Below are positions 1 through 13,300 of a stretch of DNA of 64,000 nt, one piece after another. This stretch comes from Liolophura sinensis (taxonomy: Eukaryota; Mollusca; Polyplacophora; Chitonida; Chitonidae), in assembly GCF_032854445.1 (NCBI RefSeq), contig NC_088295.1, forward strand, positions 27,577,385 through 27,641,384, read 5' to 3'. A model generated the notes under the pieces. It saw only the letters and a list, made by a program, of their open reading frames with translations, had not been told where the DNA came from and did no database searches. Position 1 is the first letter of the stretch. The number at the start of each line of letters is the position of its first letter. The position numbers were made by a program, and so were the translations under genes.

Positions 1-1406
1 CTTGGCTAACAGTTCTGAATTTTGTACTTATGATATGATACTTCATTTCGGACCATGGCAAATACTGATGACTCTGAGGATATCGCCAGTGATTGCAAGG
101 CAGTCCGAGTGGTCTCAAGCAGTTTGTGCATGCACAAAAAACCCCTGCTGCAATCAACTGCGATCTACATGAAGTTTGACTGATCTTAACTGGTCAGCTT
201 TGTTGAGCATTGCAAATGATCCTCATGAATTACTTGCACATTTTTGTCACAGAGTGCTTTTAATTTCACGCAATCATATTACTGCTGCAAATAAACTGGT
301 GGTCCTGCAATGGTTAATGGGTTATTATAGGTGTGACTGCAAACAATTTCTTAGGCTTCATATGGGCTAAATCAGCTGTGATTGACCATGATCAAAAGAT
401 CAGGATGAATGACAGAGGTTGTAAGTAGTCATAGCTATGGTGTGGCTGGGCCTTGAGAAAAGATCAAACATAATGTAAGCTGAGTTATTTAGAAAGAGGT
501 GTGAAATCAGACCTAAACGGCTGCAGACACATTTTCTGACATGCTTGGCAACTTCATCAATCAACTTCTAATGAAGAAGTCTTATGAGGCCTTGGGATGC
601 ACCAAGTTAGAGCAATGGGAAAGGTGACATTGCCTCATTCTGCACTCATGCATGTATGGTCAAGAGGCAAAACTGGGTTTGGGTGATGAAAACGGAAACA
701 AGCGTCCTGAACAATCGCTCATGACAAAAATGTTATGTGAATGAAGTCAAAGTGACTGTTTCCACAGGAAACAGAATTTTTCCAAATATGGACAGAACCC
801 AGAGGCCTTAAGCTGATCATGTGTAGGTAACCATATTTTGCAATATGAAATCACTGACAAATGGAGGTTATGAGGCTGATGACTTTCAACTGGCTACCAC
901 ACAGATGTTTCAAGATTTTTTTAATTACAACTTTTCAAGTATCCTCAGCACAAATGATTGAAGACCTGTATGTGTTACAGCAAGGTTAAATGGTTTAAGG
1001 ATCGAGATAATCTGAATCGCTTTCCTAAACCGTACAAAAATGGCAATGTTGGAAAAGGGTGACACAGAAACAAAAGTTTTCTGTCATTTCCAATTCTCCC
1101 TGGTGTAACATCATGCACGAACACTTGGCTTCAAATGACGTACTTGCAAACGCGCATGATGTCATTCCAGCATAACTGATATACTTGACATCACATCTAT
1201 CTGATTCATCGTCACATAAGGAATATCATCATGTCACAACAGGAAAATCTATTCAACCTGATGAAGATTTTCTTCTTGACGACTCTTCACTAATAAGGGT
1301 TAAATAGTGTTACTCGTGGTCAATGGTGTTAGCTCTGTTCCCTAGGGTAGCCTTCATATCATTTTAATAATTCGGCCTAGCTCTCTGCCTAGTGCTGAAT
1401 TAGCAC

Positions 1407-1672
1407 TTTATTTATTTATTTTATTGATGTTTTATGCTGTACTCAAGAATATTTCACTTATATGATGGTGGCCAGCATTATGGTGGGAGGAAGCCAGGCA
1501 AAGGCCAGGGGAAACCCCCAACCATCCGCAGGTTGCTGACAAACCTTCCTACTTACGGCCGGAGAGGAAGCCAGGATGAGCCGGACTTGAACTCACAACG
1601 ACCGCATTGGTGAGAGGCCTCTGGGTCATTATGCTGCGTTAGTGCGCTAACCCAATGAGCCACAGAGGCCCC
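1407..1672 (-). mobile_element. SINE family 1, near full length
   Basis: tRNA-like head at the right end (reads ggcctctgtggctcattgg on the minus strand), a body with the conserved core (ataatgctggccacc, aagtgaaatattcttgagta), and a left end of repeated AAATA tail. Same family as the copy at 8866-9128. Confidence 0.85.
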
Positions 1673-2467
1673 CAACTGGCACTTTAAAGTGCAATTTTGA
1701 ACAATACTGACAAATTCATCATCAAATACATCACTAAATTCAATTCTTGAGGATAATTTTTAATTGTGAGATGAATAATACGACATGTTATATAACTACT
1801 GATTAATGGGGTTCTCCTGCTCAAAACCAGACACAGCTGGTTTGGCTATGACCCTAATTAGACTAATTAATGCATGTTGTTTTTACGGCCTGCCAGCCAC
1901 CACGATGAAAATATTCATAAAGATGTTGTTACCTTGTAAATACTAACTGACAAACAAATAAGTAAATAAATGACAGTAGTTTAAAAAATTGTGCAGATAA
2001 GATGATATATGACTCTTTTATTAACTTAGTTGTCTGACTGTTGCTTGATGCCACAGTCAAGAATTTTCCCCTTATTATATGATGCGCTTAAATTTATGGG
2101 CTGAGGAAGTGCCTTGGGGAAAACCATCAACCTTTAGAAAATTACAAACTGACAAACTTTTCTACATATAACATTATTGGTGTAAAACACTTAAAGTGAT
2201 CTTCAACAAATGTTGGACTGAGCAATGAGTCACACGAGAATTGTGGACCACTTCTTGTCACCAAGTGTGAGAATCAACAATTCACTGTCCAAGACTAGTT
2301 TTGAACCATCACTATGTGTGTCCAAATAATCGAAAAGCAAAGGACATTTATGCAATAGAATACAGACTGCTATTTTAAGTCCGGAATGTACAACAACATG
2401 TATCTTCAGTGTAAGCAGTTTATGCAGGTAATTCAAGCTGCAACCACACAGCATCACACAAATTTCG

Positions 2468-2665
2468 CTGTGAGTTCAAGTCCAGCTCATGCTGGCTTTT
2501 CTAAGGCTGTACGAGAGAAGGTCTGGTAAAAACCTGCAGATGGTCGTGGGTTTCGCCGCGCTGTGCGTGGTTTCCTCCCACCATAATGCTGGCCGTTGTC
2601 GTACAAGTGAAATTTTCTTGAGTACGGCGTAAAACACCCTTGGAATACATAAATAAACACACATA
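2468..2665 (+). mobile_element. SINE family 1, 5' truncated
   Basis: Begins at the B-box region (gtgagttcaagtccagctc) and runs through the core to gtacggcgtaaaacacc and an AT-rich tail. Confidence 0.85.
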
Positions 2666-3997
2666 CGTCACTGTGGTATGTTGAAATCAGTGTTGATACA
2701 TTTCTGGCTACATTACGGTAATGTTTGCACATTTGAATATCCTCAACATCCCCAGACTTAATTATTGAACATTCAGTGAACTCTGTCACTAAATATGGGT
2801 AATGAGACAGAAAATTATGTATCAGAAAACTGGGCTGCAAAAGCTGATTGTTCTTCTTCAATCCTGCATGGAGACTTACTGTCCACATTGCAGAGCTCAA
2901 TTATGTATACTTTCTTTGCTGAAATACATGTACACATAAATCACATGTATTTGTCTTTTACCTTTTCAGATAAGTTAGCAAGAAAATTTTGTACTGCTGC
3001 TATGTTTTGGTAGAAGTTGTATGCAGAACCTAAATGAATTCAAACGAAGTACCATACACATCTTTCCCAGGCAAAATCTGAACGCAAAAACAAGAACAAA
3101 TACACGTAGTAAAAAACTACTGAGGACTAAAGCATGCTTCTGATAAAATATTTCACTCACATTTCATATGCACATGCACCTGTTGAAGTCAAATTTAATG
3201 ATGATTAATGCAAAGTTAGTGACGTTACACCAGACCTTCCATGAACAGCAAGTACATTAACTCCCATGAAAAAACAAGCTTCAATGACATATACACATGT
3301 ATTTATAATAAATGACATGCAATTCGAAGCAAATATTTATGACCCAAGATGCAAGCACGCATACAAGTGCATATCTAGATATACTGCATGAGCAATGTAC
3401 TACAACCACTGAGTGAAATTACTCCACTCTAGATGGATCTTTTGTTATGAATTAATGACATAATAAACAAATAAGTTTATGTTCATCTCCATCTTTACGT
3501 CCACACAAATATATTCTAAATGACCATAAATTTCGCCCATAACATGCTCATTTTTCCTGATTCTGAGAGTTCTATTGGTTGTAGAAAGGTATTTTGAGGT
3601 TTGCTTGGAATATGGGACAACATTCTGTCAGAAAATTATAAATTTCAGCACCAAAAACAGTCTTCATTTGCCTTTGAAAATGTGCTTTTGTTGACAAAAT
3701 TTGAGGTCACTTAGGGTATTCCTGTACAGATTGGATATCAACTCCGATGCATGAAGCTGCTGTTCCACTTGCTAGACAACACAATGTTGATCCTACCTTT
3801 CTACCTTTTCTGGTCTGTAATGAACACTGCTTTGAAACTTGGTCTTTTGAATAGTGACCCACAATTATGGTTGACTGTTGATATCAACACCTAGATCTAT
3901 GCTTTCTGTTCTCCACAGCATGAGCTGGCCATTCAAATGACAAGTCTTCCATTCATGCAACAGAATGCCCCTATCATTAACTGCTTCAATAACTTAA

Positions 3998-4302
3998 TTA
4001 GGAAAGTGTGTTAATGAAACAAATATTCTGTCCACGCAAACTGCAACAAAACAAACCTGGGGGTAGGTGTTCTCCTTGTTGTACGTTTCCTTTACGATGT
4101 GACAACATTCCATGCACCACAGTTGGTGAAAAATCCTCTCTGTCTCCCACTACTCTCTTCACTTCCACAATCAGAGATCTGTGGACTGTAGAAGTGTCTG
4201 GCGTAGCTGTTGTTGTTGTAGGAACTGGTGTAGTAGTTGTAGTTGTAGTAGTTGTAGTTGTAGTAGTGGTGGTGATAGTTGTTGTCGTCGTAGTCATCAT
4301 GC
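3998..4302 (-). CDS. Lectin exon 4: poly-threonine stalk and C-terminus
   Basis: The acceptor is a pyrimidine-rich tract ending CAG just above 4302, and it joins exon 3 in phase 1 to give an Arg codon. The exon reads R-M-M, then a run of threonines built on ACN codons (a coding microsatellite), then a P/T-rich linker and about 60 residues of basic, unfamiliar sequence ending in a stop at 3998. A long threonine run suggests a mucin-like O-glycosylated stalk. The alternative is that exon 3 reads through its donor and ends about 14 codons later. Confidence 0.5.
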
Positions 4303-7300
4303 CTGAACAGGGCAGGGGTCATAATGAGAGATCTGATATCATCTCCAGAGCAGTATGCCTTACACTGAAATCCTACCATTTAATACTTAAGATACATGTA
4401 CTGCAGATTCTCTCCTACCATTTATTTCAAATACTTTAGGTTCTTTCCTACTGGGAAGCTTCCATGAACTTCATATACTTCAGGTTCTCTCCTACTGAAA
4501 TCCTACCATTAACTTCAGATACTTCAGGTTCTTTCCTACTGAAATCCTACCATTTACTTCAGATACTTCAGGTTCTTTCTTACTGAAATCCTACCATTTA
4601 CTTTAGGTACTTAAATTCTCTCACACTGGAATCTTTGGGAACTGTGTGGAATACTGCACCATGCAGAATATTGTTCAACTGTACAATACACATTTGTAAT
4701 AGCTACTGTTTAAGGAGATTATTTTATCCAGAGATGATATTCAATGCACCCAAAGCAAGCTTGCACAGACCCCAAAATAACAAGTCCTCCACTATCTTTT
4801 TGTCTGATAGTGTAACGATAATAAAGATATGATATCATGAATTAATTTCAGTTCTTTTCCCATGAAAACAGTCCAACTCTTGAGATCCAATAAAAACTGA
4901 TATACCATTGTCACATTTGAGTTTTTTTTAACAAGGCATTAAATCCGCACCCACAATCAAACAGTAAGAGCTACACTGGCTTCACTACTAGAGAACAAAA
5001 AAAAAAAAAAAAAAAAAAAATAGGTTAAGGAAATTACTCTCAAATGATTATTATGCTCTATACTTCAATTAAAACTGAAGTGTTCTTCAAAACCCAATCT
5101 TCAAAACTCAATTAAAATTGAAGTACATTTTCCGTGAAATTAAAGAAAAACGCTTTACAATTTTTGCCAATTACCGTTTGGCAAATTCTAGCAGAATACC
5201 AATTTTAATAAGACAACATCCTGAATTGTTCAAAATTATGCACAATGCAATATGTCGTATCAATGAGTAAAAAACTACCGGTATACTCACACCATTATAA
5301 TGTTTTGATAAAACACCCACATGTACAAGTACCTGAATTTAAAAAACTGATTTCCTTTCGCTCATGATTATGTGATATCAGATAGAGATGAGTTAGCAAA
5401 AGCTTTTGGTTATTTGCATAGCAGTCCTTAAAAGGACACAATTTATACAAGGCTTGGTACACATATGAACATGGATTATAACACAAAGCAATGCTAGCAG
5501 TTTATGAAGCTCTATAAAAACATACAAGGACAAACACACACAATCACTCTGATGGATATAAGGAAACATGACTAAGCATTTTGTTGTTAACAGCTATATA
5601 TGATTTCCCACAGAACATATAAAACTACACATATGGACATTAAATGTTTACTGTTTGTGAGGTAGGCACTAGCACAATTACTGTCATCAACAGCCTAAGG
5701 ATGCGTACATATGTATATATATGTATGTCCAAGTTACCTATGACTCTTACAAGTTCTGTTCCTTATTTTCAATTTTCATGATACATCATAAACATGTTTT
5801 CTAGTTTCAGCTCTCTATCTGGCTATCCATGTACATATTTAGCAACACATATATGGAGGTTAAATGTTTGCTTTACTGTTTCCACGGTCAACACTAACAC
5901 AACTGCTCCTCTGCTAACCATACAAGAACTTGTACAACTACCTGTGCCTGTATATGTACACATCAGGGTTAAATGTCTGTCCTACTGTTTAACAAACCAA
6001 TTGCCCCACTATACCAACGGCTGTGAAAAATCAAGCAAAGTTTACGTGTGATTTACAGGTAAATAACGCAAGTTTCAGCTGAGTTTTCACCAACTTGGTA
6101 AGTTATCTAGTGAAAGATTCCATGACAGTATGAGCCATCTGCTATTTGTTTCTGTTTCCATGGCACATCACTAACACAGGATTGCAATCTTCATCTCCAT
6201 GTGGCCCTCCATGTAATTATACATGTAATTCTTATGTGATATGTTATTTATTCATTTATCTGACTGGTATTTCACAAACCTGTTGATATACAAAGCAGCA
6301 TAAACAGTCTAACCTGGGTTTGAACATATGACCTGAATGGCCATAAACTTGCTTTCATCCAGGCTATTAAACCCCTTAGACAACTGACCATGGCCAGAGG
6401 AAAAGACACTATGGATGTGTATAACTATATGCATGTGTAAGTCACCCATGGATTGTCCATGTGCATCATCAATTAAAAATAATAGTAAAAAGAGCACAAA
6501 TGAAACAGTTTCACAAAATCTTGGCAAGACAAAAGGTATTTTTAAGGATAAAAGTTTGGGTAGAAGCAAATCTGAAAAATGGTAAAACTTTTTCAAAAAT
6601 CATGACCTCTTCAAGCATACCTACATGTATAGCAATTACTAGATCAAGATAAAGGTATACAGGGTTGTGATGTTTTATGAAGATGAATCAGCTTTTACAC
6701 CCCTTCCTCCAAGAAATATTAAAAGAAGTTAAAATGTTCCTAAAATCACTGCTAATCCAATGGTATCTTAAAGCTTCATCTATATATATATATATGATCC
6801 ATAATCAGCAATACAGGAGAAAACAAAACATGAACAACAAAACAATGAAATGGCCAGGGTGAAAGCAGTGGTTCTTCCATCACCAGCAAAGTAAACAAAG
6901 TAAAACAATAGCGCACAGGCTTCCTTTTACTCTCTGTATTTGTTGACAGGATGAAATTAGTCAGAACGATGATGTAAATGATAATTTAACAATTTTTTTT
7001 AACTCGGAACATTTACATATCTGATGAAACATCATGTTACCAAGGCAATACACGGTGATTTCCACTTGCATGTACAGATCTACGAATTCACAGATGTCTA
7101 CCAGGAGCATTCCTCATTTTCGTGATGTAACCGAAATCAAAAAGGGTTCTTACAAAATTGACAAACAAAGGTTGTTATTTATTCTGCCTGTGATACAACG
7201 GTTAATACAAAGTTGTACTTACGGAATTGACAAATAAACTTGTACTGCCATCCCAACATCTCACAAGGACAATCATGCCATTTCCAGTTGTCACTCTTCC

Positions 7301-10300
7301 TCATGCAAGCACAGTCCTCAAATGAGATGCCAGTACCAGGGATAAATGATGATGGTTGACCCCTTGCCCAGTCGTTATAACTCATTCTGCGATCTGATTA
7401 AAGAAGATGAGTTATAGGCAAATGACAAAATGACCTGTCAGGTTAGGAACTATGAATGAAGTCTGCTCCACATTCAAATCCTAGTGTCTCTCGTACACTT
7501 GGCTCTCATGCTCTGTTACACTAAAGCGCAATGGTAGAAAAAATCATTTCAGGAGATAAGCTGTTCTGTTTGAAACTTTTCCCTCTGTGAATTTTTATAC
7601 CTAGCTGTTGGCTTTCGGACACAGGTAAAAATTTTTTTGTAACAATGCAGTCTTAGTCTGTGTTTTCAGAAAGTTGTAAATCTGTAGTTATTTCCTTCCA
7701 TCAACCTGTACAGAATGTAACAGGTTACAATATGTGACTCCACTGAGCACCAGAAGAATGATCCTTGACAATTACAATGTTGTGACATTTACAACTCAGA
7801 AGGAGACAAACCTGCGCGTTCTGAAATATTGCAAACAGTCCAGATTTGTGTGATTTACTTCTGGTCACATAAAAAAGGCTACAAATTTAATATTATCTAT
7901 ACAAAATAAAGCATCAGTATAATCAAATCATTACCCACTGTTTTCATTTGAAAACTAAAATTCTTTAAGTGACTGATTTCAGGAGGGGTGATGGAGTATG
8001 AGTATTTCAGAAAGCCGATCAAGTGTTTGAAGTACATGTACATAATTCAACAAAGTTTATGAAACTATAAAGATCTGCTTGAAATCTCTAGCCTTATCAC
8101 TGTGGAAAATCTCGAGGAAAATTTTCAATGGTGCTACGTACTAGATGACCACAACCACTGTCCCTCTTTGTGCCTATCATGAGCTCCCAACCAGACTCCA
8201 TTGTTTCTCCAGCCAAGCTCCCTAGAGTTTAAGGTTGACCTGATAAACTGCATGGTTGCCTTATCATCCACCTCCAGCATTTCCCCTCCATTATTCCAGC
8301 AGTAGTCTCTAGCTGTCGTCCAGTACTTCTCTTCATTGACAAATACATAGCAGTAGTCTCCATGGGAATTGACAAACTGATTCAGCCTGTGGACTATAGG
8401 TGGACAGTGGTTCAAGTCTTCGGCAGCAACTAGAAAACAACAAAACACACACAAACATGAAAGATGGCATTTTTTCTCTTAAATATGATCAGATTACAAA
8501 GTCCTCAGCCTTGGCCCCGAACAGATCATTGTATATTTTCCACTACTGAGAAATAAGGTGGTAATACATCCAAGCTGTATTACCTATACTCTGTAACATT
8601 TTCATACAGACCACACTTCTGTTTTAGCTCACCTATAACCAAGACCTAAGTAAACATTTACGTAAGTATTGGTATACTGAACTTATTTACTTAAACAGTA
8701 CATACATGCACACCTCAACCCTCTTTGTTATTTATTTATGTGATTGGTGTTTTACGCCATACTCAAGAATATTTCACCTATATGCACTATGGTAGGAGGA
8801 AATAAGGCAGGGACATCCATGATCCCTCATTATAACAAGCTTCATATGATTCATAATGTAACAGATGCCTCCGTGGCTCATTGGCTTAGTGCACTAGCAC
8901 AGCATAATGATCCAGGAGCCTCTCACCAATGCGGTCGCTGTGAGTTCAAGTCCAGCTCATGCTGGCTTCCTGGTTCGTGGGAAGGTCTGTCAGCAACATA
9001 CAGATGGTCGTGGGTTTCCACCGGGCTGTGCACGGTTTCCTCCCACCATAATGCTGGCCGCTGTTGTATAAGTGAAATATTCTTGAGTACAGCATAAAAC
9101 AGCAATCTTTATAAATAAATAAATAAATCACAATGTCACAATTGTGTTAAATGTGTTTCACAATTTCTTTACCATGTTGCTGGTTGTTGCTGGACATATT
9201 TGCATAGTTATAGACTTTCAAAAGTTTCAATGAAGAAAATCTTCATATCATTTTTCCAGTGAAAGCTGGTTAAGTGCTAATATCTATTGAAACACATGAT
9301 GTAATACATGCGAAAGGAAAGTGCAAAACTTTAAAGTCTAATTTGCAGGCCTTTTGACAGAACTGGTATGTCTATCTGCAATAGAACTTCACTACATGTA
9401 TACACTTGTATGTAGAGTTGCAAGAATCATCCGTTTTCAGAGATTGTTATCTTGCAGAATGGGAATACTTCTGTTTATCTTTGGCCTCTTACCAACAGTC
9501 TTGTTTCGCAGATGTAATTAAAAGCAAATACTGTTAGGGGGAAATATTTGTGAACACCCACTTAGCTTCCTAGAGTTGCTTATTTGATTTTTTTCCTCAT
9601 CCATATGTGTCAAAGTACCCAGTATTGGCCACAGTCCACTTGAAGCTTGCTCAGAGAGCCAACTAAATATGCACTTACACCATATACTATTAATCACTGT
9701 ATCAGTTAACCACAACCCCATCATGAGAAATGTAAAATGTTGGGAGTCCTGATTTGAGTCTCAGTGACAGTTTCAGAACATGTACATATTGAAATCCATA
9801 TCAATGTTGACTTTGAAAAATTCACAATATTTTAAGCTTTTTAAAGAATTTTTCTAATAAAAATATTTGATATTTACAAATTAATTTCATTTTATTTATC
9901 CTGAATTCTGTCCACCTGACAGCCACGAGAAGACTCTGTATATAAACGTCTTGTGAAACACAATGGATGTAGTCATGATCAATACAAATGTAGGTGGACA
10001 TCTAGGCCTACTTCATTATGACTAATATTCTGACTTAGCTACGATTTCAAACCAGGATGTCTCATTTCCACTTTTCTGCATCTGTATACTGTCTGCAGTA
10101 AATTTTTCACATGTTAATTTTGTCTCACTGAGTCACGCCCATAAGCTAATCCTTCATGTACATCGATAATGCTTAACAGGATTTGTCACAATGATTTGTT
10201 ACAAGAACTTTTGTTGCCCATTCGTTATGAATGTCAGATTACACAAGATTTAAAAATTCAAAACATATGCATTCTTTCTAAAACATCAAATAATTGTTTT

Positions 10301-13300
10301 ATAAAGATTCATGTGGTTAGTGGTTTCAATAAGGCTTTATACATACAATGTTCATCAGTTTCAGCTTGCGCAATTAAGCATGTACACTGTTTGTGTAATA
10401 TTTATTCATTTATTTACTTGAATGGTGTTTTATTCTGTATTTGAGAATATTTCACTTATATGATGGCGGCCAGCATTATAGAGGGAGGAAACTGGGGAGA
10501 TCCCGAGGAAAACCCATGACACCCGCAGATTACTGGAAGACTGTCCCACGTACCATCTGAGAGGAAGCCAGCGTGAGCTGTGCTTTTGTAACAAAACATG
10601 ATCATATACACACATCAACCGAATGAAATCAACCACTAACTCTGTATCTCACACATATTTACATGTACTTCATGGACATAACAAATCTGATCACACATCT
10701 CTCCTTTAATCATCTATTATAATTTCATAGTTTGCCTTGTGCATGAAGATGTAAAATCATAACACAACACAAGAACTGCCTAATTTAGGATATAATACGA
10801 CCATTTCATGTTTGAGAAGTATGGCTTGAATTACACCCAGCCCCTTACTGTCTACTGTAAGAGCAGTAAATTGTAAGCTGGGTGGTACTAAATGTTCAAC
10901 GCAGAAATATAATGATCGTTTACAGCAGAGTCAGTAAGAGATGAGCTGTGCTAAAGCTGATGCATCTTTGCCAATAAATGAGTCAGCTGCTGCAAGGAGT
11001 TACACATTGTCTTGACTGAGTCACCATAGGAAATTTATTCCCTGACTGACTGACTGGATAACATGACACCCTGCACAACAGCACAACACGTATGTGTTTA
11101 AGTGTGTGACTGCCACTACTCTGAGCAAGGAACACTGCCAAATGAGAGCTGAATCAACACCCTATTCTGCCTGCTGCAGCTTGAATTACACCCACATGCT
11201 TCTAAACTAACTATGTGCAGCTTGGGTACACTTATGCCCCCAGCTTATTTATCCAGAGACAGCCAGAGTAGGATGTATGTTAGGCCAAACTAAATTACGC
11301 AATTGTCTAACCTTTTCACCTAGACGCCATAACTTCATGTACTTGAAACTAATACTTAGTACATGTAGCACATGAATAGGCAATCCATTCATCCTTGTAG
11401 TAGATAATTTGATTAATGACTTATCTATGCTCTACAATAATACAGAAAACAACATACACATCTGTTATGGTATTTGTGACGCATTACATTTCACAAGTCG
11501 ACTAAAAACCACCATAAGTAACAAAAACAATAACTTGTTTCACTTATTAATGAGTTTAATTCTTCAGTGGTTTCATCAAGGTAATGTATTGTGGCCTACA
11601 TGTATGCTAAAAACTGAATGGCACTAAAGTTTGAACATTTGCTGTTGCCACATGATCTTTTTGTCATGACTTAATCTGAACACTGAAAGTCATCCTTCAT
11701 GCAACTTACATTGCATTATCTTGAAAAAATTTGCACACAGGCGCTTTATCTGCATTAAACAGGCATTAAGATAGAATCTCTGAAAAAAAAATTCAGAAAA
11801 CCAGAAAATCTCAAAATAAAAGAAACAAAGGACACATAGCTGTCAACTTTTTAGAGAATTAATCTGCTTCTACAAAACTTCAAAAAGTTTGACTGTTTAT
11901 ATGTACATGTAGTAAATAACTCTTTCTGGTAATGTCATTGTGCTAGATTGAGGACAGATGTGAACTTTAATACTGACAGCCTTAATAAATTAAGAAAGGT
12001 GTAATCATGAGCACAGCCCTTGCTGGTATGACTGTGGCTTTAGGAAACGAAGTTCTCAGGTGCCAGGCAAGAGGAAAAATTTTCCCTGGGCATATTTTCC
12101 CACCATAACAATCAAACAAGTAAAAACTTCTGAAGTTTGAGTCAAAACAGCAGTGAAACAATTATTACAGAGTATATACACACACTTATGATTTCCCATT
12201 TATTTAATAAATGATCTCCTATGCTAATCATGAATTTCATAGATAGCATCTATTGGTAACTGCTTGCAGTGTTCTAATACTGTTCAAAGGAATCATACAT
12301 GTATACACATATACAGAATTCATCAACCTTTTCTTGTTCATTTCTTGTGAATTTTTGCTCATTTTAAATTTCATTTCGGAGACAAATCTACATTGATTGT
12401 AATGGCCAATTTCAGGAGTTCACAAAAAATATAATTTTACCAGTCTGCCCACATAACACCTTCAGAATATGCTTGAATAAACATGCGAACATGCGAAAAG
12501 GTTGCAGAATTATAGTAGAACAAATTCACCGAGCTTGTACACAGATGTGAATATTCCATCTGTATTTGGGTATACCACAAGTTCAGGACAAATGTCAGCA
12601 TTACATTTGACAAACAGTCTGTTTTCATATAATGTGAAAGCCTACTGCACACATGTACCAATACAAATACAAGTACAGTGTATACTCAAGGATGTACACG
12701 TATACATGTACATGTAGCAGAAGCTGTGCCCTTAAAAAGTAGCTCTTGACAAAAAATGGTTGTCATGGCAATGAAACCGCAAGACATCTGGTTGAACTCA
12801 TTCTTGATTCAAACACAATATTCCTGTTTAGGTGGAAAAGGCATACCTATATACAGTTAAAAGCTTTTGTTTACATTATAACACATGAATATTTTTATAC
12901 ACGTGATGTAATGTAATGAAAAATAGAAAATACATTTATAGCTACGTGAATAATTTGTACAGTATATTAAAATACTGTAGGAAGGTTTGGCGGCAACCTG
13001 CAGATGGTCGTGGGTTTCCCCCATGTTCTGCCCAGTTTCCTCCCACCATAATGCTGACTGTCGTCATATAAGTGAAATATTCTTTAGTATGGCGTAAAAC
13101 ACCAATCAAATAAATAAGTCAATCAAATAAATCAAATACTGTATTTGCCAAAAATTTGTCCAAAGGAGTGCATTTGTAGAGGCAAAGAAAGGTTCAAAAG
13201 TTTAGCTTCTGAGGCTGAAACTCATATTATTCACCTCAGATATTATCCTTCCTTTCAAACAAACTTCAAAAAAAACTCTCTAAGATCATTAGAATTCTCC

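Larger units (their letters stand above)
1..3997. other. Gene-free stretch downstream of the lectin
   Basis: Apart from two SINE copies (1407-1672 and 2468-2665), I see no coding exon with believable splice sites, no RNA gene and no tandem repeat. Short reading frames here lack domains and homology I can recognise. The 3' untranslated region of the lectin mRNA should begin just below 3998. Confidence 0.5.

Noticed and set aside
4008-4439. Plus-strand open frame with a poly-valine run
   Set aside because: It is the antisense of the lectin poly-threonine exon; the minus-strand reading has matching splice sites and phases.
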